Positions 10,160 to 19,799 of a stretch of DNA of 64,000 bases are shown piece after piece. This stretch comes from Anthoceros angustus. Lineage: Eukaryota; Streptophyta; Anthocerotopsida; Anthocerotales; Anthocerotaceae. The stretch is taken from the NCBI GenBank assembly GCA_010909165.1, contig VJWM01000327.1:1-64000 (forward strand), written 5' to 3'. The notes under the pieces were generated by a model, which worked only from the letters and a program-made list of their open reading frames with translations, was not told the DNA's origin and did no database searches. The stretch's first letter is position 1. The number at the start of each line of letters is the position of its first letter. The translations under genes and the position numbers were made by a program.

Positions 10160-11120
10160 CAATTTACCTTCGTGAAGAATGGACTACCTCATGCCCATCG
10201 ATTGTCCGAGCTTGTGCAAATTGCTCCGTAGAGTCCCTTGGTAAGAATATCTGCGGGGTTGTGGTGTGAACCTTGACAAGTTGTACCCTCTTGTCGTCCA
10301 ACACCTCTCGAATGAGTGATACTTCACATCCACATGTTTAGTCTTGCATGAAACACTTTGGATTCTTTGCCAATTGGATAGCACTCTGGCTATCACAATG
10401 CAACGGCACTCAACCTTGATCCCCAAGTCTCCCACTAAGCAGGCAAGCCATATGGCTTCCTTGCAAGCCTCGATTCTTTGCAACATACTCGGCCTCTATG
10501 GTAGATAGCGTAATGCAAAAACGAGATCGCCATGAGGCGCCCCTCCGATGTGAATAACTTTGATGTGGACCTCCTTTTGTCCATATCCCTGCATAATCGC
10601 ATCATGTACCCAACCACATGCATCTTCACTACCAAAACATATGCACAAAGCTTTTGTACCATTCGGATACCTCATAACTCCTTTTCACTCCCAATGCTTC
10701 TTGCGAGGTTTGACATAAACACTAACCACTCCTGCAAAGGCAATGTCGGGGCGTGTAGCAATCATTGCATACATCAAACTCCCTACGGTGATGAGTATGG
10801 GACCTTCTCCATTTTCACTTTGTCCTCCTCGAGCTTGGGCAATCCGGCAGAAAGTTTCACATATGGAGGCAATGGGTACCCAATGGTTTCCTTCTCCATG
10901 TTGAAGCGTTGAAGCACCACATTAATGTATTAAAATGCGAGACAAATAAAGCGGGGCGCTTATGCATTCAGCGAATCGCATGCCAAGTATATGGCTCGCC
11001 TCTCCCAAGTCTGTCATTTCAAAGTGAGCATTCAACTTTGATTTCAACGCTGAAATCTCATCAGCACTGTTCCCAGCAATTAGCATATCATCCACATAGA
11101 GGATCAAAACGAGCAAGGTG
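10160..11120 (-). pseudogene. Element B: reverse transcriptase C-terminal half and RNase H
   Basis: On the minus strand 11118-10930 reads 'LLVLILYVDDMLIAGNS', with the intact catalytic YVDD, followed by 'FEMTDLGEASHILGM'. RNase H follows: 'EACKEAIWLACLVGDLGI' at 10480-10420 and a 'KTKHVDVKYH' block at about 10350, matching the R-KHI-Y/H-H box of Copia RNase H. Frames are interrupted. The domain is cut abruptly at 11120 just upstream of YVDD, where LINE sequence starts. It lies to the right of B's gag, so the natural order gag-int-RT is permuted. Confidence 0.8.
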
Positions 11121-11810
11121 TTCTCCCTTGAACTTGATGGCCTCTTTCGCCTATCTTGTTTCCTGCTTAGCTTAAAAGGTTTGGGTTTGGCCCTTTTAAA
11201 CTCCCGGCTTGGCCTACTCCCCATTTCCCCGTTCCTCCTTCTGATCTTCTTCCACACCACCTCATTCGGCGGGATCTTAAGTTATCATACCTCCATCTCA
11301 CTTGGTCCCTCCTCTCATCTGCGCCTCCTCTAACACCCATGCTCCATTTCTACAAGGATGGCTTTCGTGTCAATCCCCCCTCTGGTTTACCCTGCCACGT
11401 TACCTCAATTCTCATCTCTTCTTCACGATTCGCATACTCATTGGTCAATTTCGTGTCAGCTGCCATCACCTCCTCATCGAGATTGACTGCTGGCTTAATC
11501 CAGCGCTTCCTCGGGATGCTCATATTTGCAAGCTCTGCTCCTTTGACATTGAATCCGAATCCCACTTCCTCTTCTTTTGCCCTGTTTATGCCCCTATTTG
11601 GGCTCGTTACACTCTTCTTTTTGAATGTGCTGGTTTTTCTTTGTGTCGTTTCTTTTCCTTTCATGTACCTAAGCTCACTAGCCTATGTCTCTCTGAGCTT
11701 CTCTATTTTCGGCAGTCTTAGTTGGACTCTTTATAGCTTCTTGCCTCCTTTTCCTTCTTCTAGCCTTGCTTCCATTTTCAACTCACAATGTTTTAGTCTC
11801 TCTAGTTGAG
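11121..11810 (+). pseudogene. LINE relic, 3' portion with zinc-binding C-terminus
   Basis: The sequence at 11121-11230 repeats the LINE segment at 746-985 but lacks about 130 internal bases. It then continues into the LINE C-terminus: 'DAHICKLCSFDIESESHFLF' followed by 'CPVY', a C-X2-C...H-X4-C zinc-binding motif typical of plant LINE proteins (11505-11590). The frame is mostly open in 11302-11721. No poly(A) tail is recognisable at the end, so the 3' boundary near 11810 is approximate. Confidence 0.75.
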
Positions 11811-12044
11811 ACGTACGTGTGTGCATGTGGTGATGTCCACGAAGGACATAAAATAATTCAAGGAACACTTGGTTAGGATCCCTGGCATTTACCCAGGCGA
11901 CCCGGGTTCGACGGTTACGGAATAGGTAGTAACTAGTCACTAGCGTCAAGCTTTCAACTTTCCATGCTTGAACGCCATTTAGCCACGGACTACAAAAATC
12001 GTCGAGGACAGTGGTGCGCATTCTGCGTTGCAAGACAAAGCAGT
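11811..12044. other. Intergenic stretch between LINE and tandem repeat
   Basis: No gene is visible. It contains a GGTTCGA box near 11908 that resembles a Pol III B box, but no folded tRNA. Confidence 0.4.
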
Positions 12045-12272
12045 AGGACGATTGCCCCTGCCCAAGTGCTTCCGTTTCGAGCTTCGTATGAAACAAACCG
12101 GGCTCACAGGACATCGAACTAGGACGATTGCCCCTGCCTAAGTGCCTCCGTTTCGAGCTTCCTGTGAAACAAATCGGGCACACAGAACATTGAACTAGGA
12201 CGATTGCCCCTGTCCAAGTGCTTCCGTTTCGAGCTCCCTGTGAAACAAATGGGGCACACAGGACATTGATGC
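12045..12272. repeat. Three-copy 76-bp tandem repeat just upstream of PPR gene 1
   Basis: Copies start at 12045, 12121 and 12197, each opening with aggacgattgcccctg and ending with a variant of 'cacacaggacattga'. Copies differ at only a few positions. The array ends three bases before the first in-frame ATG of PPR gene 1 (12276), so it lies in the leader or core promoter of that gene. Confidence 0.9.
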
Positions 12273-12275
12273 AGT

Positions 12276-15200
12276 GTGAGATGGTGTCGCGCATGCCACG
12301 CTCAGCGCGGGCTCGTTCGGGCTATCGCTGGCGCGTCAATGGGTATTGTAGGAAGAGCTTCCGCTTGCCTGAGTTCAACAGGGAAGGAAGCGTTGGCGCA
12401 CAACGGAAGGGTAACGGTTGAAGCCGTGAGCAAGCTGTGTCAGGAGGGGAGCATCACTCAGGCTGTGGATGCCTTGGAGCTTCTGTTGCATACCGACTGC
12501 TGCTCTGTTTCCAGATCCCTCTTTTACACCGTTTTGAAGAAATGTGTGGCCGAGAGGGATCTCGTCCAGGGCAGCCGGGTCCATGCTCTCACGGTGAAGC
12601 GGGGATTCCAGTCGGACACGTTCCTGTGCAACCACATCCTGCGGATGTATGCTTCTCATGGCAGGTTGCGAGAGGCAATGGATGTGTTTGATGCCGTTGC
12701 TGACCCAGATGCCTTCATGTGGTCTTCCATAATTTCTGCCCATGTTAGACGTGGACAAGATAAGCGGGCCATACAGCTCTACCATGCCATGTGCATGTCC
12801 GGTGCAATCCCAGATGGGCATGTGTTTGTGGCAGCCCTCCAGGCCTGTGCAAGGGGCGCAGACTTGAAATCTGGACAGCAGGTGCATGCTGACCTGTTGG
12901 CTTCCGGCATCGAACCTAATTTGTACCTGTCTAGTTGCTTGGTGGACATGTATGCGAAGTGTGGCAGGTTGGAGCATGCTCAGGCTGTTTTTGGGGGACT
13001 TCGTCAGAAAGATGTTGTAACGTGGAATGCCATGATTGCAGGGTGTGCTCAGCATGGCAGGGGGCTGGAAGCCCTTCGTCTCTACACTGCTATGCAAGAG
13101 GGAGGCATGGCTGTACCCAGCCGTGTTACATTTGTCAGCCTCTTACACGGATGTGCAAGTGTGGGGGCCCAAGCGCTGGAGAAGGGGAAGCAGCTTCATG
13201 CTCAAATTAGAGAACAAGGACATGAGGCTGATTTGGTTGTAGCCAACAGTTTGGTGAGCATGTATGCAAAGTGTGGCAGCTTGGAAGATGCGCAAACTGT
13301 GTTTGATGGACTTGGTCAGAAAGATGTGGTGACGTGGACTGCCATGATAGCAGGATACTCCCAGCGGGCGATGGGGTGGGAAGCCCTTCGTCTTTACAGT
13401 GCGATGCAGGATGAAGGCATGACGGTGCCAAATCCGGTGACCTTTGTGTGCCTGCTGCAGGCTTGTGCAAATGTGGGTTCCCTGGCTTTAGAGATGGGGA
13501 AGCAGCTTCACATGCAAATTAGGGGACTGGGTCATCAAGCTGATGGGATTGTAGCCAACAGTTTGGTGAACATGTATGCAAAGTGTGGCAGCTTGGAAGA
13601 TGCGCAAACTGTGTTCAATGGACTTGCTGTCAAAGATGTGGTGACGTGGACCGCCATGATAGCAGGATATTCTCAGCAGGGCATGGGCCAGGAAGCCCTT
13701 CATCTCTACAGTGCGATGGAAGAAGAAGGCATCGCTGTGCCCGATTCTGTGACATTTGTGTGCATCCTGCAGGCATGTGCAACCTTGGGCACCCCGGCGT
13801 TGGAGAAGGGCAAGCATCTCCATACGCAGATTAGAGAAATAGGACAGCAAGGTGATGTGTTTGTAGCAAGCAGTTTGGTGAACATGTATGTAAAGTGTGG
13901 GAGCTTGGAAGATGCTCAGAAAGTGTTTGATGGACTTGGTCAAAAAAATGAGGTGGCATGGACTGCCATGATAGCAGGATATTCGCAGCAGGGCATGGGG
14001 CAGGAAGCTCTTCGTCTCTACAGTGCTATGCAAGAAGAAGGCATGGCTGCACCCAATCCTGTGACATATGTGTGCCTCCTGCAGGCGTGTGCTAGTGTGG
14101 GCACCTCAGCCTTGGAAAAGGGGAGGCATCTTCATGTGGAACTTAGAGAACAAGGACACCAAGCTGATGTGTCAGTGGCCAACAGTCTGCTGAACATGTA
14201 TGCAAAGTGTGGCAGCTTGGACGATGCTCGGATAGTGTTTGACAGCCTCGACCACAAGGATGTGCTGACGTGGACTGCCATGATAGCAGGATATTCACAG
14301 CAGGGAAAAGGGGAGGTAGCCCTTAATCTCTACAGTGTTATGCAAGAAGAAGGCATCAGTGTACCGGGTAATGTAACATTTCTGTTCCTCCTGCAGGCAT
14401 GTGCCAGTGTGGGAGCCCTGGCCTTGGAGACGGGGAAGCATCTTCATGTACAAATCAGAGGAAGAGGACAGCAAGATGATGTGTTTGTTGCCAGCAGTTT
14501 GGTGAACATGTATGCAAAGTGTGGCAGCTTGGAGGATGCTCGGACAGTGTTTGATGGACTTGGTAACAAAGATGTGGTAACCTGGACTGCCATGATAGCT
14601 GGATATGCCCAGCAGGGCTTGGGGCAGGAAGCCCTTCGTCTCTACAGTGCTATGCAGGAAGAAGGCCTCACTGCACCCAATTCCACAACATTTGTGTGCC
14701 TCCTGCAGGCATGTGCAAATGTGGCAGCTCTCAGTGTTGGAAGGCAGCTACATGCTCAGATTGTAGAACAAGGGTTTGAAACTGATGTATTTGTAGCACA
14801 CAGTTTGATTAACATGTACGGAAAGTGTGGCAGTATGCTTGAAGCACGGCAGTCATTGTATGCGTTGCCGGAGAGAGATGTTGTCGCCTGGAATGCGCTT
14901 ATTGCAGGCTACACCTGTCAAGGAGACAGTGAAACGGTCTTTGACTTAGTTCAGAGAATGAGAGAGGATGGTGTACAGCCAGATGGCATCACACTTCTCA
15001 GTGTGCTCACAGTTTGCAGTCATGCGGGCCTTGTGGAAAAGGGGCGGCAGTACTTTGACGCTATGAGCAGCCAGTACAGAATCACCCCCACTAAGGACCA
15101 CTACAAATGTATGGTGGATCTACTGGGTCGTGCAGGGCTACTGGAGGAGGCACTAGATTTGGTAAGCACAATGCCTGTACTGCCTGATGCTGCAGTTTGG

Positions 15201-15497
15201 AGCACTCTATTGAGTGCTTGTCGAACGTGGAGCAATGTGGAGGTGGCACACCATGTTTTCAATGAAGGAATGAAGCTAGACAAGGAAGACGCCTCAGCAT
15301 ATTTGTTGATGTCAAACGTCTACGCCGGTGCCCAGATGTGGGAGCAGGCGGGGAAGATTTCATTGAGAAGACAGAGAATCAGGGCGTGGAAGCGGCCAGG
15401 TCAGAGCTGGTGGACAGACAAGGACGGACTTGTCCATAGCTTTTTGGTTGGTCATGAGAGGCAGGACTGTTTTCAAAAAACCACAGCACTGGCATAA
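12276..15497 (+). CDS. PLS-class PPR protein with E motifs, no DYW domain (PPR gene 1)
   Basis: This intron-free ORF of 1073 codons encodes a pentatricopeptide repeat protein, a helical-repeat RNA-binding protein expected in mitochondria or plastids. From about residue 75 there are eight P-L-S triplets, recognisable by 'VVTWTAMIAGYSQQG' (P), 'VTFVCLLQACA' (L) and 'MYAKCGSLEDA' (S), then a terminal P-L2-S2 ('MVDLLGRAGLLEEAL'). E1 ('AVWSTLLSACRTWSNVEVA') and E2 ('YLLMSNVYAGAQMWEQAG') follow, ending 'RPGQSWWTDKDGLVHSFLVG' plus a short unrelated tail. A DYW deaminase would start just there and is absent, so editing activity would need a partner in trans. The triplets are unusually alike even in DNA. 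Start: 12276 is the first ATG, and ATG 12339 (MGIVGRAS) gives a more typical presequence. The E-type call is secure; target transcript and organelle are unknown. Confidence 0.93.
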   Translation: MRWCRACHAQRGLVRAIAGASMGIVGRASACLSSTGKEALAHNGRVTVEAVSKLCQEGSITQAVDALELLLHTDCCSVSRSLFYTVLKKCVAERDLVQGSRVHALTVKRGFQSDTFLCNHILRMYASHGRLREAMDVFDAVADPDAFMWSSIISAHVRRGQDKRAIQLYHAMCMSGAIPDGHVFVAALQACARGADLKSGQQVHADLLASGIEPNLYLSSCLVDMYAKCGRLEHAQAVFGGLRQKDVVTWNAMIAGCAQHGRGLEALRLYTAMQEGGMAVPSRVTFVSLLHGCASVGAQALEKGKQLHAQIREQGHEADLVVANSLVSMYAKCGSLEDAQTVFDGLGQKDVVTWTAMIAGYSQRAMGWEALRLYSAMQDEGMTVPNPVTFVCLLQACANVGSLALEMGKQLHMQIRGLGHQADGIVANSLVNMYAKCGSLEDAQTVFNGLAVKDVVTWTAMIAGYSQQGMGQEALHLYSAMEEEGIAVPDSVTFVCILQACATLGTPALEKGKHLHTQIREIGQQGDVFVASSLVNMYVKCGSLEDAQKVFDGLGQKNEVAWTAMIAGYSQQGMGQEALRLYSAMQEEGMAAPNPVTYVCLLQACASVGTSALEKGRHLHVELREQGHQADVSVANSLLNMYAKCGSLDDARIVFDSLDHKDVLTWTAMIAGYSQQGKGEVALNLYSVMQEEGISVPGNVTFLFLLQACASVGALALETGKHLHVQIRGRGQQDDVFVASSLVNMYAKCGSLEDARTVFDGLGNKDVVTWTAMIAGYAQQGLGQEALRLYSAMQEEGLTAPNSTTFVCLLQACANVAALSVGRQLHAQIVEQGFETDVFVAHSLINMYGKCGSMLEARQSLYALPERDVVAWNALIAGYTCQGDSETVFDLVQRMREDGVQPDGITLLSVLTVCSHAGLVEKGRQYFDAMSSQYRITPTKDHYKCMVDLLGRAGLLEEALDLVSTMPVLPDAAVWSTLLSACRTWSNVEVAHHVFNEGMKLDKEDASAYLLMSNVYAGAQMWEQAGKISLRRQRIRAWKRPGQSWWTDKDGLVHSFLVGHERQDCFQKTTALA

Positions 15498-15655
15498 AAG
15501 TCATAATTGCTGCGTACAGTCAGTGCTCACAGGGTGTTTTCGGAGAGTAATTCTCCCAGCATCGTTATTTCAAGACATGATCTGCCCAGCTCTACTTCAT
15601 CACATGGCATAATCTGCCCAGCTCTACTTCATCACATGGCATAATCTTCACATCT

Positions 15656-16078
15656 TCATTGCACCTCATCGGTGAGCCACATGGCGACTCCTTGGATATT
15701 GTAGATGACCGCGTTACCATCTTCACGGACAACAAGCTGGCAGCCACCACCGCCTCCAGAGGTCTGGGATGCCCACAGAGGTTGCTGGGTGTCACTGTCG
15801 TAGATGACAGCATCGCAGTCATGCTGCATGACGAGCTTGCAGCGTGCTGCACTGCCGGCAGTTCGGCTAGCCCACAGCGGGAACTGGGTACCAAGATGAT
15901 AGAGAGTCGGATTGCAGTACTCCGTATCCACGAAGTGTCCATCCGGAGTCCATGCTCGAACCGGCCAACAAGTGCAGATACAGGGTGGATGGGATGTGCT
16001 CTGGCAACACCAGGCCCAGATCCTCCCATCAGCGGCATTGCCACCACCACGACCAGCACCAGCCATGTGAGGGAAGCC
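15656..16078 (-). pseudogene. GNA-type mannose-binding (bulb) lectin-like relic, frameshifted
   Basis: The minus strand starts with a good signal peptide, 'MASLTWLVLVVVVAMPLMG', at 16078. After a frame change near 15960-15990 it gives two B-lectin strands: 'LVMQHDCDAVIYD' with 'LWASQTSG', and 'CQLVVREDGNAVIYN' with 'MWL', ending at the stop 15656-15658. In GNA lectins the mannose site is QxDxNxVxY; here it is degraded (MQHDCDAVIY and REDGNAVIY). The protein would be a small secreted carbohydrate-binding domain. The frame break and weak sites argue for a pseudogene, although an assembly indel would restore most of the fold. It sits between the two PPR genes on the opposite strand. Confidence 0.6.
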
Positions 16079-16751
16079 ATAGCGTGGAAGTTGGAAGGGG
16101 CACCCTTTGTCCATGGATTTGAAGGGTTTCGTTGAGCCGTGCTGTAGACCATTGGGTAGTATCTGCGGCCGGACATCGAAACATCTCGCATCTCGACATC
16201 TGCGGTCTATCGTATCAGCGCCTGCCCTTCCCGGCGACCAACCTTCCCGCAACAGGACCTTTGGGTAACCTGGAGAAAATCCCATCTACCCCGAGACAAA
16301 GGGGAACAACCCATAGGAGGGCACCGGCACTGGCTCTCTTTTCACCGTCCGCAGTGTTCAACAAGTTCATCTACCCCGAGTTCCTGTTCTTGATGAGCGG
16401 GAGAGATGAGCATTTAAACGTAATTGGCAAGCGGTTCAATTGTTCATTCCGGAGGGTGAAAAGCATAATCGAGGAAGTCCGGTTGCAACTTCAAACTTAG
16501 TCATCGAGTTTATCCAAACCGGAGGGATGTAGTTTAGATAGCACAGTTCACCAAGCTCGGATCAGTGGAATGAAAGGACCGGGAAAATGATTTATGGTCA
16601 ATGAGAACTCAGTCTGGGGCTGATAGTGATGGGTGAAAGCTCCAATCATGGCTGCCTGGCTTGCTGCATTTCCCGTGGCTCTGCGGGCCTGACTTCGAAC
16701 TGCGAATTGGTTTAGGCTCTCGGGTGTCCGCCTTGCAACACATTCCATAGA
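16079..16751. other. Intergenic region between lectin relic and PPR gene 2
   Basis: No recognised gene. A plus-strand ORF reaching 16500 ends with a short basic helix-like stretch (about 16360-16500) that I cannot assign. The region probably contains the PPR gene 2 promoter, but no convincing TATA box was found. Confidence 0.35.
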
Positions 16752-19700
16752 ATGGATGGCTGGAGATGGTGGGCGACAGGTAATGCTGAGGCGACGGTTT
16801 TTTCTGGACCACACAGCGTGGTGCAGCAGAAGAGGAGCTCTCCTTCGCCTGACTTACGGCAATGGGGGGCCCAGGAGGTTCAATGGCTTGGCAGCTCGTG
16901 TAAGCCAGGTTGGGTGGATGCGAGGCTGGCTGCTGTGAATATGGAGATGGGTGGTCGTGCACCTACGACCCACTGGAGCCTGCCGGATGGTCGGGACCCT
17001 TGCGGGCCTGCAGGATACGAAAGGGGCGTGATGGGTGAGACCGTGAGGCAACTATGTGAGCAGGGGCAGCCCATGGAGGCTGTCGAGGCTCTGGGCCTTC
17101 TGGTGCGGACACACTGTCGTGTTTCTCAGTCGCTTTTTTATGCTGTCCTGAAAAAATGTGCAGTTGAGAGGGATCTGGTTTTGGGTCGCCGTGTGCATGC
17201 TGTCATTCTGAAAGGGGGGTACCAGTCGGATACGTTCTTGTGCAATCACATCATGCGGATGTATGTTTCTCATTCCAGGTTGGAAGAAGCGATGGATGTG
17301 TTTGTGGGCATGGCCAACCCCGATGCCTTCACCTGGTCTGCTATCATTTCTGCACTTGTTAAACACGGGCGGGATAAGGAGGCCATAGCGCTGTACCGTC
17401 GTATGCGCATGTCAAGTGTGAAGCCAGATGGGCATGTTTTTGTCGCAGCCCTTCAGGCTTGTGGTAGGGGAGGAGACTTGGAAACTGGGCAGCAGGTGCA
17501 CGCTGATGTGCTGGCCTGTGGCGTGGAGCCTGATTCATTTGTTTGTAATTCCCTGGTGGGCATGTATGCAAAGTGTGGCAGCTTGGGAGACGCTCAAAGA
17601 GTGTTTGATAGACTGAGTAAGAAGAATGTGGTGACTTGGACCGCTCTGATTGCGGGATATTCCCAGCAGGGTATGGGGCAGGAGGCACTGAGTCTTTTTG
17701 GGGCTATGCAAGACGAAGGCATGACCTTACCTGATGCTGTGACATTTTTGTGCCTCCTGCAGGCGTGTGCAAGTGTGGGTGCCATGGCTCTGGAGAAAGG
17801 GAGACAGCTTCATGCAACAATTAGGGAACAAGGACATGAAGGTGATGTGTTTGTTGCTAGCAGTTTGGTAAACATGTATGCAAAGTGTGGCAGCTTGGAC
17901 GATGCTCAGAGAGTGTTTGATGGGATTGTGCACAGGGATGTGGTGACATGGAGTGCCATGATAGCAGGATATTCCCAGCAGGGCAGGGGACAGGAAGCTC
18001 TGCGTCTGTACAGTGCTATGCGGGCAGAAGGCATTGTTGTGCTTGATTCTGTGACATTTCTGTGTCTCCTGCAGGCATGTGCAAGCGTGGGCACCCCGGC
18101 TCTGGAGAAAGGGAAGCAGCTTCATGCACAAATTAGAGAACAAGGACTTCAAGCTGATGACTTTGTAGCCAGCAGTTTGGTTAGCATGTATGCAAAGTGT
18201 GGCAGCTTGCACAATGCTCAGAGTGTGTTTGACGCACTTTCTAGAAAAGATGCTGTAACATGGAGTGCCCTGATAGCAGGATATGTCCAGCAAGGCATGG
18301 GGGAGGAAGCTCTTCATCTCTACAGTATGCAGGAAGAGGGCATCATTGCACTTGATTCTGAGAAATGTGTGTGCCTTCTTCAGACATGTGCAATTTTGGG
18401 CACCCCTGCTTTGGAGAAGGGAAGGCAGCTTCATGTAAAAATTAGAGAAGTGGGACTACAAGCTGATGCTTTTGTGGCCAACAGTTTGATAGCCATGTAT
18501 GCAAGGTGTGGCAGCGTAGAGGATGCTCGGATTGTGTTTGACACACTTGCTCGAAAAGATGTGGTAACATGGAATGCCATGTTTGCAGGATTTTCCCAGC
18601 AGGCCATGGGGCAGGAAGCCCTTTATCTCTTCGAGGCTATGCAAAAAGAAGGCAGTGTGAAACCCAATTCTGCAACTTTTGTGTGCCTCCTGCAAGCATG
18701 TGCAAGTGTCGGCTCCCTGGCCTTGGATAAGGGGAAGCAGCTTCATGTCCATATTAGAGAACAAGGACTTCAAGCTGACGTGTTTGTAGGAAGCAGTTTG
18801 GTAAACATGTACACAAAGTGTGGCAGCGTAGAGGATGCTCGGGGTGTGTTTGATGGACTGAGTCAAAAAAACGTGGTGACATGGAATGCCATGGTATCAG
18901 GATATTCACAGCAGGGAATGGATCAGGAAGCCCTTCATCTTTATAGGGAAATGCAAGAGGAAGGCATGACTGCACCTGATTCTGTGACATTTGTGTGCCT
19001 CCTACAGGCATGTGCTGGTGTGGCAGCCCTCCACGTGGGAAGGCAGCTTCATGCACAGATTCAAGATCAAGGCCTTCAAGCTGACGTGATTGTAGGAAAC
19101 AGTTTGATAACCATGTATGCAAATTCAGGGAGCATGCTTGATGCACAGCAGGTGTTTGACGCATTGCCCAAAAGAGACGTCATCACCTGGAGTGCATTGA
19201 TTGCAGGATACACCCGTGAAGGAAACAGTGAACGAGTCTTTGACTTGGTGGTCAGAATGAGAGAGGATGGCACACAGCCAGACAGCATCATCCTCCTCGC
19301 TGTACTAACAGTATGCAGTCATGCTGGGCTAGTGAACAAGGGGCAAGAGTACTTCAACGCTATGAGCAGGGACTATGGCATCACCCCCGCTGTGGAGCAC
19401 TATGCATGCATGGTGGATCTCCTTGGTCGTTCCGGCCTAGTGCACGAATCATTGGCTTTGGCCCGGACAATGTCTGTTCCCCCTAATGCTTCAGTTTGGC
19501 ACACTCTTTTGGGCGCTTGCCGAAAGTGGAGCAACGTTGAGGTGGGATGCCATGCCTTTGATGAGGCAGTGAAGCTGGACCAGAAAGATGCTGCAGCATA
19601 TGTATTGATGTCGAACATATACAGTGGTGCCCAGATGTGGGAGCAGGCACAGGAGATGCAGACCAAGAGAATAGGAATCGGGGCATGGAAGCAGCCAGGT

Positions 19701-19799
19701 CAGAGCTGGTGGACAAACATGGAGGGGCGGGTACATAGTTTTTTGGTAGGGGATAAATGGCATCTGAATAATGTTAGAACAAATCAAAGGCAGGCCTAA
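16752..19799 (+). CDS. PLS-class PPR protein with E motifs, no DYW domain (PPR gene 2)
   Basis: This intron-free ORF of 1015 codons is a tandem paralogue of the gene at 12276-15497. After a 90-residue N-terminus of uncertain start, it shares 'YQSDTFLCNHIMRMY' with the first gene and has seven P-L-S triplets ('VVTWTALIAGYSQQGMGQEA', 'LLQACASVG', 'MYAKCGSLDDAQRVF'), a terminal P-L2-S2 ('MVDLLGRSGLVHESLAL'), E1 ('SVWHTLLGACRKWSNVEVG') and E2 ('YVLMSNIYSGAQMWEQAQ'). It ends 'KQPGQSWWTNMEGRVHSFLV' plus a short tail, without DYW. It therefore stops at the same boundary as its neighbour but has one triplet fewer. Later ATGs (for example 'MGETVRQLCEQG', about residue 94) could be the true start. Role: probable organellar RNA-editing specificity factor; target unknown. 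Confidence 0.93.
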   Translation: MDGWRWWATGNAEATVFSGPHSVVQQKRSSPSPDLRQWGAQEVQWLGSSCKPGWVDARLAAVNMEMGGRAPTTHWSLPDGRDPCGPAGYERGVMGETVRQLCEQGQPMEAVEALGLLVRTHCRVSQSLFYAVLKKCAVERDLVLGRRVHAVILKGGYQSDTFLCNHIMRMYVSHSRLEEAMDVFVGMANPDAFTWSAIISALVKHGRDKEAIALYRRMRMSSVKPDGHVFVAALQACGRGGDLETGQQVHADVLACGVEPDSFVCNSLVGMYAKCGSLGDAQRVFDRLSKKNVVTWTALIAGYSQQGMGQEALSLFGAMQDEGMTLPDAVTFLCLLQACASVGAMALEKGRQLHATIREQGHEGDVFVASSLVNMYAKCGSLDDAQRVFDGIVHRDVVTWSAMIAGYSQQGRGQEALRLYSAMRAEGIVVLDSVTFLCLLQACASVGTPALEKGKQLHAQIREQGLQADDFVASSLVSMYAKCGSLHNAQSVFDALSRKDAVTWSALIAGYVQQGMGEEALHLYSMQEEGIIALDSEKCVCLLQTCAILGTPALEKGRQLHVKIREVGLQADAFVANSLIAMYARCGSVEDARIVFDTLARKDVVTWNAMFAGFSQQAMGQEALYLFEAMQKEGSVKPNSATFVCLLQACASVGSLALDKGKQLHVHIREQGLQADVFVGSSLVNMYTKCGSVEDARGVFDGLSQKNVVTWNAMVSGYSQQGMDQEALHLYREMQEEGMTAPDSVTFVCLLQACAGVAALHVGRQLHAQIQDQGLQADVIVGNSLITMYANSGSMLDAQQVFDALPKRDVITWSALIAGYTREGNSERVFDLVVRMREDGTQPDSIILLAVLTVCSHAGLVNKGQEYFNAMSRDYGITPAVEHYACMVDLLGRSGLVHESLALARTMSVPPNASVWHTLLGACRKWSNVEVGCHAFDEAVKLDQKDAAAYVLMSNIYSGAQMWEQAQEMQTKRIGIGAWKQPGQSWWTNMEGRVHSFLVGDKWHLNNVRTNQRQA

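Noticed and set aside
11870-11935. Possible tRNA or SINE head (GGTTCGA box near 11908)
   Set aside because: The T-arm does not pair, no acceptor stem or anticodon arm can be drawn, and no A box at the right spacing was found.
12045-12272. CRISPR-like direct repeat array
   Set aside because: Units are contiguous tandem copies with no unique spacers, in a plant genome context.
12375-14033. Minus-strand ORFs of 87-240 codons
   Set aside because: They are antisense shadows of PPR gene 1, repeating with its triplets. The minus ORFs in 17052-19940 are the same for PPR gene 2.
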